Below are positions 46,812 to 58,500 of a stretch of DNA of 64,000 bases, piece after piece. Under the pieces are notes generated by a model. The model saw only the letters and a list, made by a program, of their open reading frames with translations. It did no database searches and was not told where the DNA came from. The stretch covers positions 248,001-312,000 of the forward strand of contig JAOCPU010000037.1 of NCBI GenBank assembly GCA_035772785.1, written 5' to 3'. Both the position numbers and the translations under genes were made by a program. Source of the DNA: Phlebiopsis flavidoalba. Lineage: Eukaryota > Basidiomycota > Agaricomycetes > Polyporales > Phanerochaetaceae. Each line of letters begins with the position of its first letter. The first letter of the stretch is position 1.

Positions 46812-48186
46812 TGTTGGAGAAGAAAGGAAGGAAGCAAGACACGGTGGCGTTTGACAACCCCGGGCGCGGCCCGATCACTTTTGATGGCATCGGTGGCGGG
46901 TATTGTCCCGCCTCGGCGAGTTGCCGGGTGTCGACAACAATGTTTGCCGCGCGAGCCTCCAACAAGGGGGGAACCGAGTCTTGTTTCTCTCTTCTCTTCT
47001 ACGGGCTCAGATCCCCTTGGCGCTTTGGAAGACGCAGGCTGACGCCGCGCTACCGGCAGACTCTTTCGCTTGTCTCCTCGAAGATTCCTCCTTCTACCCT
47101 CTTCTCCTCCCCCCACCCCGCTAGACTCTGACTCGTCTCACCGCCTGTGGTGGATCAAGACACAGGAGCATGGACGCGGAGAGGGCCATACCCTCAGTCA
47201 GACTGTCTTGCACTTACAATCTCCCACACTTCACGCACTCTACATCCGGTGCCCTCCTAATCCAAAAGCGATGTTCCTGGGCATAAAACATCCATGGATA
47301 CACCTACAAGTCCAGGAACATGGGCAGAAGTGGACATGTGAAGTGGGCGTTGTTGACAGAGCAGGAAGGGAGGGTATACCTACGGCTGTCTACATTTCAG
47401 GGATGCCTCTACTTTATAAGGCTGTATATATATCTGCACTCACGCTGCACGCCTAGAGTCGAATCATACCTCTGTGCTCGATACGCTCACCAAGCCCTAG
47501 GGGACGTTCTTGCTCACTTACTTCCACGTACTAATAATGCGCTGCACAGAAATCACCTAGGCTGAAACCCACTTATACCGCCGAATTCTGCATTTACCCT
47601 TGGCCTTCCCGCGAATAGTCATCTCATCAGCTGACTACATGGTGCCACCATCTCACCTGAACCTCACGAGCCTGTTTACGCGCGCTTTACAGACGCTAGT
47701 CTTCTTGAAGAAGATGAGTCCTCCTTCAGACGATGAAAACGGAAATACCTGGTCAGGTGCAGCCGAGCAAGCCCGTCTTACAGGGAAAGAGCCGTCTGGG
47801 TCCTATTCACACTGTCTCGTATGTGAAGATATACGCGACGTGTCGACTGCGGAGAGTCTGGTTCAGACAAACAGGGCCCAGCGCAGGATCTGCCATGGGA
47901 ACTTGAGCTTTACTCTGCAACCTAGTGAATTCAGAGCCGTTGTAAATAGAAAAGAGAATCTTTGAATGTTGGCGATGTGTCCGCTTGCTGCTTTGTCATG
48001 TTGCTCACGTCAGTACGCGTCGCGTATTCATTTGGCTTGACGCTGAGCGCCCCCAAATCCACGGGATCCCCCTCGCTACTTTCACTCCATCATCCATCCT
48101 GTTGACGAACGACATCGGGTCCTGACGCGCCGTCGTACCCAATATGGCTCCACCAACACAGAAAGGCTCCGGCAAAGCTGGAAAAG
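46812..48186. other. Divergent spacer between the CRH-like gene and MSH6
   Basis: Probably contains both promoters. A 121-codon frame at 47600-47965 (with GNTWSGAAEQARLTGKEPSG and a CLVCEDIRD stretch) could be a small gene but has no recognised motif; I leave it as a weak candidate. The pyrimidine-rich stretch at 46975-47130 resembles promoter or leader sequence. Confidence 0.35.
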
Positions 48187-51100
48187 ATGCCAACCCGACG
48201 AAAACAGAAGAGTCTCATGTCGTTCTTCTCTAAAAACGCGGGCGCGTCGAGCAGTAACACGGCCGCAACGAAAAAACAACAAAGGCAGACAGTCTTGAGA
48301 AGAAATTTGTAAAGGCTGGAAAAACGCGTCGACAAAAGTAAAATTAATCACATTCATGACGACACGTCGTCCGAACCCGCTCCCATGCTCGATGCGCGTC
48401 ACGCCGTTGTCAAAGAACGCGTCGCTGTCGTCCGTGGTACAAGATGGGCCAACTACACTCGAAGCTCGGATGACGCAGAGAGCTATGCACGAGTACGCTA
48501 CGCCGCCACAAGCGATCCTATTGACGTGGATATGCTATCTGCAGATGAAGTGGAAGTAAGGTCACAAAGCCAACGGCACGTCCTATATATCGCTTAGCGT
48601 TTGTTTCACTCTCACACTGACATGGCTACAGGCGCAAGTATCTAGAAAGAAGCGCAAGATCGTGCTTGAAGACTCTCAGACGAATACATCCTAGACGTCG
48701 ACGCGGACGCATATAACAAGGGCAAATCATCACCTGAGCCTAAACGCGGGAATGGTGCGCTTGCCGACGAAGTCGTTTATACTCAGCTGACTTCTCCATG
48801 TATCAGGACGCGCCAAGAAACCACGTGTAACTGCTCTGTTAAGTGATGATGACGATGAGGAGGAAGACGGACCTGCCCTAGCTTCCTTCTCTCACAACGG
48901 CTTTCGAAGTTCCGCCCACCCGAGAAGGTCAAACCTAAGCGTAAGCCATGCGCGTCGTGTCTCGTTTCACCGGCTGACGTATCTCTTTACGCAGGGCGAA
49001 GCTCGGCCACAGATGATGACGATGACTTTATCGGTAGACCTGACGACGACGAAGAGGACAAGGATGATAGTGACGTCGAGGTTCCAATATCTCGGTGACC
49101 TCAGCATCCTCTTCTCGTGCCTCCTCTCGCGCCTATCTACCTATGCGCTTACAGATGCATCTGAAGCTGTGAAGACGACCTGGGCGAGGGTGTCCCATTG
49201 CGCAAGGAACGTCCTCCTCTCGCGAAGAAAATCAAGCTCGAAGCGCGGGAGCAGCAACATCTTTTTGACAGCCGCAGAGGTGCAGCGACAGCAGCAACAG
49301 AAGGAGGACAAGAAAGAGTAATGAAGATCCATTTGACTTCCTCCAAGATGTACTCGACAAGGACGGTGTTCGACCTGGAGAGCCCGGATACGACCCTCGA
49401 ACACTGTATATACCCCAGAAAGCGTGGAAGACGTTCATTGCCATTTGAGAAGCAGGTATATTATCTTGATTTATCTTTCATCTCTGTATACCGACTAGCT
49501 GACAGGTACCGGCTAAGTAGTTTTGGAGATCAAGCAGAACCCACTTCGACACAATGTTCTGTATTTCTTCCAGAAGGGCAAGTTTTTGGAACTCATACGA
49601 AAGAAGACGCACGAATTGGACATCAGGAATTCGATCTTAAACTCACGCAGAGGTGAGCGTGAAGATGAGTATTGGTCGGAGGTTCCGGAGGCAGAGCTTC
49701 AATTTCTGGGCTGCGACAATTCCTCGCAAAGGGCCACAAGGTCGGACGTGTCGACCCAGGCAGAAACGGCCTCAGGCCCGAGATGCGTGTTGCTGCAGAC
49801 AAGGTGCAAAGGCAAGGGCAACTTCGCTCCCGTGCCGCAGACAAGGGCAGCGACAAGATCGTCCGTAGAGACTCAACAAGGTGTATACGAATGGTACACT
49901 CGTTGACGAGGCGCTCCTACCTTACCGAACGAACAAGCCGGGCACTGCGTGTCTATTCGCGAAGAAGGCGAAGAAGACCCGAAGACGGGCAAGCAGAAGT
50001 TCGGACTTTGCGTACTGGACGTGCAACTAGCGAGTTCAACTTGAGCGGCGTTCGGGATGACGTTATGTCGGACGAAGCTCGAAACCATGATGAGGCAACT
50101 GAGACCCAAGGCACTACTCAATCTTTCACCAAGGTTGGTCTACAGACATCACTTCTTCAAAACGAAAAAAACTGGACCGTTCTAAATCACCGTACAAATG
50201 GACGTTGTATATCAGGGTAATCTCTCAGTCCCCCATACCATGAGCCGGTTGATTGGGATTGAGGTTTTAGCTGTCCCTTCCCGGCAATTGCCTCTGGAAC
50301 GAGCCTCCGAGATTGTGAAGGTCTTTCGAAGCGAGAAGACGATCCAAGTGAATTGAAGGAGAGATGTATCCGCCAGGCGAGGACGACGATACTGACTTCC
50401 CATCCCCACGCGTCTCAGCAGCGCATTGCGAGCGGTTCCCCAAGCACAATCCTCTCAATGATCAGAGTTTACTGGAGCCACTGAAGCCATTGGGGCTCAA
50501 CTGATCGTGGTATCTACGAACTCTGAACATCGACAAGGACATCTTGAGCATGAAGAATTTCAACGTGTACGACCCTATGAAGGGCCAAACGGTCTCATGT
50601 TGGACGGGCAGGACCCTCGCTCATATTGATTTTGAAGTTCGTATCTATAAATAAATTGATTTGTGGGTCGCTGATAGATATCCCCTAGGTGCTGCCTGAA
50701 CAGCGAAGGTACGGGGAGGGCTCACTCCTGAAACTTGTTTCTGAGCAGGGTGTATCACTCCTGCTGGTGAGACTCCACTCTAACTGTCTCAGACCCTTGT
50801 TATAACAATTTAACCGTTAGGTAAACGACTCTTCCGTAATCTTGGCTCTGCATGCCGCTCAGAGAAATTGCGGACATCAAAACGCTCGGTGAGCTGTCCA
50901 CGTTTTCATCCTAGACTACTTCATTGAAGCCGCCAATAGTCTTGATGCAGTCCAAGATCTCATGGACCATCCCACGTTCGAAGCAGACTTTGGCGACGTT
51001 GCAAAGGGACTTCCGGATCTTGAGCGCATCGTCTCTCGCATTCACGCTAATGGAATTGTCGTGTCCATAAAGACTTTTTGAGAGGTTTTAGACGTAAAGT

Positions 51101-53429
51101 CTACGAAATGGATCTTTTTCTCGCCTTTACCACAACACTGAGTGACATGTACAGGCGTTCCTTTTCGAAGCTCAGCAAAGGGCTATCTTTCTCTCGCAGA
51201 CACTACCGCGGAAAACTTCCAGTAGAAGACAGTTTTCGTCGTCTGCTGCGTTCAGGGGCGCCGGACGTTATCTCCAATAAAACACATCAGACATGATTAA
51301 GTATATATGTTCAAACGTCCCGTGAGGACGGTATCAGCTTCTTCGCATATAACGAGATCGTTTCGCTGAATCAAGCTCCACATAGGAAACGATGAGCTGG
51401 CGCCTCAAGAGGGCAAAGACGAAAGAACATATGATACAATCATGGAAGAGATTGCGGATGCCTTGACACTGCAAACCGGTCTAGAAGAACAACTCAAGAA
51501 ACTGCAGAAGAAAGTGAAAGTAAGTGGTGGAATGGAATTTTGTTGAGGTTTGCTCGATGACTCACACAGCCTACGCCGTGTAGGGGCAAGATATCGTATT
51601 GTGGCACAGCGCTCAGGGCACAAAAGTTTGTTGTTTATGTGGTCAAACTCTACGTTAGGCTTGATCATGTTTAAGGAAATATTCTTGGTGCAGACGAATG
51701 TCAAAGAAGACGTACCGACTAACTGGACTAAATGTGGTGGCACGAAAGTATGTATTCGGTCCAGAATTCGTGATAGTCCTATGTTGGTCTCACAAAGGTT
51801 CCGATAGGCCGTAGCGCGCTGGAACGTTCCTGAGCTTGCCACGCTATACGCAGTCTGAAGGAAGCTCGGGAGCATCGTAACATGGCGTTGAAGAACTTCA
51901 AGAATCCGTGTATTCGCCGAGTTCGACCAAGACCGCGGTGTTTTGGCTTAGAGCCTGTTCCTGGCGTGCTCTCCGAATGGATTGCTTATTCAGCTTGGCC
52001 AAGGCCTCAACGGCATTGGGTGAGCCAGCATGTAGACCCTAGTTTCGTCGAGGGAGACGTCGCATGGGTCTACTTTGAAGAGCTTCGACATGCCCGCTCT
52101 AAGCGTCAGTGCAGCGGTTTCAAAGGAGACTTCATCCCAACAATGTGAGATTGGGTGGCTTCAGCGTCGAAAGATTGCGTTGCTCACCGGTTCCGAACAT
52201 GGGTCAGTAAGTCCTTCAAAAACAGATCATGGGTCAGATACCGACACTCTTGATAATAAACTCTCTCACAGCAGGAAAAATCCACGGTTAGTACCCATTC
52301 TTCGTTTATGATTGAAAGGATCGATGGCTGATACTGGTGAAGCTTATGCGAATACATGACTGCAGCGGGAATTGTGGAAGTCGAAATTTGCAGGTCATGG
52401 GCCCCATGATCTCAGCTGACCCCGTCTCATATGATCATGGCTCAGCTGGGAATGTTTTGTACCGGCGAAGCGAAGCGCGGTAAGAGAGCGTGGTTGAACT
52501 AACACCTTCTCGATCTGACTCACCGATAGCATGTGCCCTGTCGACGCGATCTTAACGCGTATGGGAGCTTATGACAATATGTTCTCCAATGCTAGCACCT
52601 TCAAGGTTGAACTAGATGAATGGTACGCTACTCAATTATGCTTGCTGAGGCTGACATAATGATTCTGCATAGCTGCAAGATCCTGAGGGATGCCACTGGA
52701 CCCCGCTCGATGGTCATACTCGACGGTGCGTACTGACTGTTAATCGATGTCATGTCCAGTCAACTGACGAGCGCGCAGAGTTGGGAAGGGGTACCTCGAC
52801 ATACGTATGTGTTTTGAGATGGTGGCCAGTATCATGTGAATAATTGTATACACAGGACGGCATGGCAATTGCTGGCGCGGTGCTTCACCAACTCGCGACA
52901 CATACTTTATCACATGTCGTTCTTTGCGACTCACTATGGATCTCTGACGCCGACGATTTCTCCTATCATCCCAACATCCGCAAACATGCACATTTTTGGC
53001 TACGCATGTTGATGACGAACGACAGGAGGTAAGTTACTTAGGTGGCCCAATATGGTTGATCAGAAGAGCTCATAAAACTTAGTTTGGTCTTCCTCTACAA
53101 ACTTGTGGAGGGAGCCGCCTCTTCATCCTTTGGTACGCATTCGTCGCTAGTCTCGCAGGTGTCCCCTTCTTCGGTTGTTGAGCGCGCCGATGGGAGTTTT
53201 CTCGCGATTTCGCGCGCCAGTTCAAGGAGAAGATGGAAGGCAGCAAGAATAAATAAGGCCGCCAGTAGGCTCCCGCTTACAATTCAAGCTGACTTTGCCT
53301 CATCTACTTAATCTCGCCACCGGCAAAGCTGGCCTTCCGGAGGATCCCGTCAGGCAGAGAGAAACTTGTCAAAGGGTCCTGAGATCTACAGTTCGCGGTT
53401 TCCTCGACCACTCTGTGAAGAACATCTGA
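48187..53429 (+). CDS. MSH6: DNA mismatch repair protein MSH6
   Basis: MSH6 pairs with MSH2 (MutS-alpha) to recognise base mismatches and small loops in the nucleus. The ATG at 48187 gives MPTRRKQKSLMSFFSK; QKSLMSFF (48205-48228) is a PCNA-binding (PIP) box. An acidic linker with DDDDEEED (near 48850-48875) follows. The mismatch-binding domain starts near FWEIKQN and FFQKGKFLEL (49510-49590). Connector and lever blocks include LSMKNFNVYDPM (50545-50580), EGSLLKLVSE, AVQDLMDHPTFEADFGDVA (50945-51005) and GLPDLERIVSRIHA. The ATPase domain has VEGDVAWVYFEELRH (52050-52095), FKGDFIP, LLTG then the Walker A loop split by an intron and an extra T (52178-52300), PVDAILTRMGAYDNMFSNAS (52540-52600), FKVELDE, SMVILD, LGRGTSTY (52780-52803) spliced to DGMAIAGAVLHQLATHTL, FFATHYGSLT and FLYKLVEGAASSSFGTH (53089-53140). 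RSTVRGFLDHSVKNI and a stop at 53427-53429 end it. About 1,200 codons as expected; more than ten frame changes. An alternative ATG lies at 48144. Confidence 0.95.
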
Positions 53430-53816
53430 AAACTTTGTTGAGTCTTGTTGTGTCATCTTCTTGCTGTCGCTCAAATGCTGCATCTCTGCTCTGTATATAG
53501 CTCTCGATATATTATAATAGCTAATCGTACCATTTCCCCTCCACGCCCTATGGGGAATCCGGCAGCTATGGCAAGAGGTTCAGGAATAGTGCGTCACAAA
53601 ACCTCCGACTATCACTGCATCACGGGAATGTCCGGGATGCCTGCACGCTCTCGCGAGTCGCGACTTGACTGCCTCCATGCGTTATTAGGACGCCCTTGCT
53701 TGACACTCATTTATTTCCAGACATTATCAATCCACACCAATCTTGCGGCCATCCATCAAACACTCGCTACATTGCAACAGCGTGAATTTTTTTTCGACGT
53801 TATCCAGTCATATCTG
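53430..53816. other. Spacer between MSH6 and DUF7918 copy F
   Basis: Short intergenic DNA; a TATATA-like stretch occurs near 53493-53512. No gene recognised, although a plus-strand frame passes through it into copy F. Confidence 0.4.
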
Positions 53817-55091
53817 ATGATTATAGGAGACATAAGCGTCTCTGTCGATGTGGCGAACGTGCATTTGAAAGAGTACAATACCACTCAAATAAACGACGGT
53901 GAGAAGAGGTGCCACATACCCCGAAGCGGGTCGGAAAGGTGCGTTTCCGAAGAATGTGAACATGATGTGGATTATTAAACATATCCACGCAGCAAGAACT
54001 TTCAAGTCACGGTGCAAAACTGCTCCTCGCCCATTCAGATGTACAGATCCCGCCTATATCTGGACGGACGATACGCTGGCGATTATGTACACCGCAACAA
54101 TGAGAAGCACACGTACACTGGCTATAGGGTCTCGAGGCAACGAGAAAAGATCCTTTATGTTTGCAAACATTCAATTGGTTGATGGTGGGAGTGCATGAGC
54201 TTATCTTCTGCTCATGAGAATGCTAATCACGTCTACAGATGAATCTCAGTCGCTGTCGTCTTCGAATGTGAACGCACTTGGAATGATTGAAGATCCGTCT
54301 ACATAGAGTCGATTATGGGGGGCGCCGCCACCCACCACACACAAGTCGATTCGAGAGATTCGAGGATATAGGACTCATACACGAGCAAAACAAAAAGGCA
54401 GGTGCACACTGCGTCAAGTAAGTATGAAAATACTCTCCATGGAGCAAATGATACTAAGTACTCGCTCAGGCTCGGAGATGTTATCCGGACACCCGCTCAC
54501 GAACCTTCGCGCCACCGGTACATAGACGTGGACCGCAGAGAGATAGACCCTTCTATACCTTCCGATTTGTGTATTGCCCGAAGGTAGGAACTATTACAAT
54601 CGACGCTTGTTGATGACACTCACTAGTGCAAAAGATGTACTGCGCGCACAAGGTATTGCACCTCAGCCGATGGACTTGTCGTCTCCCGTACCAAGTAGCT
54701 CACAACAACGGCTGTGTAAAGCCAAAACCCCACAAGCATCAACCTCGTCGGGTACTCGAACAGCGGGTCAGCCCCTCTTTATGATCGAATCTAACGCTTA
54801 TGGCTGACTTCGATCGCAACACACAGCTAAACGACCGAGAGTTGAGGAAGAGTTGTCAGACGACTCAGAAATCGGAGGGACTTCTTGTAAGCATGTTTTT
54901 TCGACCACACTATGAGCTCGAGAAAGTGCTGAGCCGGCATTTAATATTTTAAGGCTGAGATCGATTCCATCAAGAGAAGAATTGATAGCAAGAGATCACA
55001 AAGGCATGCTATGAAGCGAGTCTAAGCATAGTCAGCAATTGTGCTACGCACCGCGACGAAAGGCGAGGTGATCGACCTCACGTTGGATTAG
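53817..55091 (+). CDS. DUF7918-like protein, copy F
   Basis: Sixth family member, isolated from the others and lying 387 bp after MSH6. The ATG at 53817 gives MIIGDISVSVDVANVHLKEY, close to the MIFGE start of copies C-E rather than to A and B. After a CHIP-SEAG-like block comes the conserved intron (gtgcgt near 53939), then NFQVTVQNCS, SRLYLDGRYAGDYVHR (54043-54090), TGYRVSRQREKILYVC, DIGLIHEQNKKAGAHCVK (54365-54418), a weak relic of the FRYRP block, and AKDVLRAQGIAPQPM (54629-54673). A Ser/Thr-rich tail with AKRPRVEEELSDDSE (54830-54872) follows, then a basic stretch and GEVIDLTLD with stop at 55089-55091. AKRPRVEE resembles a nuclear localisation signal. Function unknown. Some of the middle is frame-broken. 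Confidence 0.78.
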
Positions 55092-55563
55092 CATTTCAAG
55101 TAGGGTGCTCCTTCGAGGTCGGAAAAAGTTGTTACTAGTATCTAGGATAATGATGTTTGCCCTCCTAGATCGTCCCTATGTAATTGACTGGGATCCCACA
55201 GCCATATCCCTGATCCAAAAATCAGCGTAGTCGCAGCTACTAACTGTGTATGTATTTCTCAACGCTCAACTTGGGCGGAAGTCTTTGTTTCATCAAGTCC
55301 GGCTGAAATCACCATTTTACTTATGAGCGCATTCGTATCATCCGGCTAACCCGCAAAATTCCTCGTCGGATTTTTTGGCATCCACAGTAGTAATTGAAGA
55401 GTGTTCCATCTTCCACGCTCAGAAGCCACAACGAGACAATTGTGGCACGTACTACGAAAGAAGACTCCTTGGTATATATAATACAGGTCCAATTTACCCC
55501 GATTCCACAGACAAAGTGAATTGAGATGAAATCAACCAGCTAACCATGCTCTCATCCCCGACG
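55092..55563. other. Convergent spacer after copy F
   Basis: Shared 3' flank of copy F and the large minus-strand gene. No recognised coding sequence. Confidence 0.45.
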
Positions 55564-58500
55564 TCACCGAAGCTTTCTTTCCTTGAACTCTTCCAGGAGT
55601 TCTCTCGGGTTTCGTTCACTACCGCCTCAATCGACGTCTCGTTGCGACCAAACGCGGATCTCAGGGGTCGAGCTCATCTCGACGTAGTATTACCGAGCCG
55701 CCCAGCGGAAGGAGGTCCGAATAGCCCATGAGTTTCTGCACCAGCCTGATTCTACGGTATGTCATCCTGACAAGGCCGAGGGGGATTGACCATCATGCCT
55801 CCTTCGCAAGTGTTCTGATACTCGAGCCCGCCTCCGTTTGGGCGGACATCCAACGAGGGACGCGGAAACGCTAATAGCTCCACGTTCCACCGAGTACTGG
55901 CCGAACCTGGACCCAAATGCACGATCTTAGTTCCGTTGAATTCTCGTGATGTGCGGCCTGAAGGGGAGATAGGAGCTTGGGTTGGACGCGCGTACCGGCT
56001 TGTCGAACATTGAGACTTTTGAGAGGCCGATAGATTTTGGTGAGAGATCGCTCATGATAGTAAGGAGAGAGACTGAGGAGGGCATGCCGATGGTAGAGGT
56101 CCCGCGGTGTTGAAGCGGCGGAAGAGGTCGGACTGTAGCCACCTAGCCATGCTGCGACGTGGCTTCGAGAACACCGGTCTCGAGACGCGCTTGCTTCTTG
56201 TTGCACTACTGGCAGCACTGATACTCTGCACACCCTGAGCGCGTAATTCCATGGCGAGATTTGCGACCCGCTCCTGGATAAATATGCGCATTTGCAGCAT
56301 CAGTGGACTTCGTTTAAGCCAGAGCCACTGTATCAGAGACCATGTCACATAGTCAATCATGCGGTGGGGGCCACGCGAGAGCGGCTTTCGTGAATGGCAT
56401 GGAGATGCTAGATGCAAACACGGGTAGAGATTGCTGTTGTTACGAACGAGCTGACTCGCTGGGGAAGAACGCCGGGGAAGGTGGTTCCGATATGTCACGG
56501 ATGGTTGAAGGCAAAACATGGCATCGCCGGTCTCTTCTATAACACGACCTTGAGCACCCCACGGTGTGAATCCCATATACTCCGGACAAACGCCTCAGAG
56601 ATGTCGTCTTGCGCTTCTAACGACGACGACTTTGAGGGACTTGAACGGCGACGCTGAAAGCTTTCACACAGAAGCAAAGGAGCTGGTGGTAGATGACCTA
56701 TCTGTGGATTTCCGGCTTTCAGGGGCAGAAGAGTGATGGCAGAAGTCTGTGGTCGCCTTTGAGAGACCCCGAGGAATGAGTGATAATATACGTAAGCCCA
56801 GACTTTGGAATAAGAATCGCGTCTCCATTTGGTCACTCCCCTGCCCTGGTCGATAATGTCGGAGGAAGTTTTCAGAGTCAATGCCATCGGGAGGATGATT
56901 CCCGCCAGGAAATTGTGACTGAGAGGTTGCTTCTCCAGCTCTGCCATGACATCGTCTCCAGCTGTTGTAGCAGCATTGTAAGGGAGTTTGACCAGGGTGT
57001 CTCGCAAGGGGAATGAGAAGAGGAAGTCTTCCGATGCCGCAGCTTCGCATTGCGTCCAACCCAATGCGACAATACTGGGAGACGATCACTCTGGAAAAGG
57101 AGGGGTCGCATGCCAGCATTGGGTTCTCTAGGAGTCTCGCCAGCACATTGAACAACTTGGAGAAATTCGACAGTTACTGCATTGTGGCGCGCTAGCGAGA
57201 GGACACGAAGGCGCTTCGATGATTGCGGTCGCTTCCTTGACAGGTCTGGTTGGTGCGCATCGCGGAGGAGCATCGACTCAACTGAAACAATTCTGCCAAA
57301 AAGATGGAGATCGTTTTTCGGCGCTGGTTTTCGAGTCCCGGAGTAATCATCTTGACTATTTCTAGCAACGCGCAGCGTAATGGCCATGGGGTTGCCGAGG
57401 TGGCCGCCAGATCCGGTATATGCGGTGACAAGTAGAGATAATTCGAGTTCGCATCGAGGAAAAGTCATTCGAAGTGGTAGGATGGGAGTCTCCGGCGTTT
57501 GATGAGGTAGAGTCAGCGAGAGCCTCGTACTTCGCCTCACCAGCTGGTTTGGCTGTGCATTCTCCTTGGGCCGTGAGAGGACCTTATTCATCCAGAATGC
57601 CGCCCAGGGCTTGTATACCACCGCGGAGTATCTGCTCGGTAGGGGGGGACACATTACGGAGGTGGGGCGCTAAGAGGCGGAGGAACTGAAGAAAGTATTC
57701 TGCTCTGGGGATTGGTAGGGTTATGTGCGATGACTGTCAAGAAGAGGCGGACTAAGTCGTCCATTGGTAGAAGGTGTTCTTCGAGTTTGTCGGGAATTGG
57801 CTCTGCAGTCTGTGCTTTCTCATCCTTCGCAGTACTTCGCTTCAGACTAGCTAGGAACGTCTGAGGGGGAACCTCCTCAGCCATTTTGATCATCAAGGCT
57901 TCTCGTTCCTGTGCTCTGTTAAGCTCATGGATGCCGGCGGCGTCGGGAGTTTCGGGACTGATCGCTTTCGCGAGCGTGGAAAATAACGCGAAGATCCCTC
58001 CGGCCGCCCACGGACCATCGACGCCTGGTAAGGCCAGAACCTGTCCAACAATGTCGAAGGTTTGAAATACGAAGGACTCCTGGTGTAGGTTGTAGAACTT
58101 GCTGACGGCATAGGCAATGGCACGCCTAATGTTCGGATTGTGTTCAGCTTCGACAAAGGTCTTAACGACCGCCGGCATGAACAAGGTATAGCCACCACCC
58201 GCAAATGAAAATGCGTTTAAAACGGGTCGCACAGCTGTCATAAGAGCTAGTGCAATGTGAGCCGGACGATTCATCAAATCACAGCACTGCACAACGGACC
58301 TAACAAGACATGAGCAACAACGCCAATGTCATCGCCATGGGCAAGTAGAATACGAATGAGGCCGTCGATTAAGAGCGCGAGTTTCTTCGCGATCGCTGAG
58401 TGTGCCGAGACATGCACTGGAACATTTGTTCGATAAGCAGAAGATGGCTTCTGGATAGCATTAGGGATAATGCTGTTAGCGTCGTGTGAAGCCTTGAGCG

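Noticed and set aside
47600..47965. 121-codon plus-strand frame upstream of MSH6
   Set aside because: No recognised motif or clear promoter; kept only as a note in the spacer entry.
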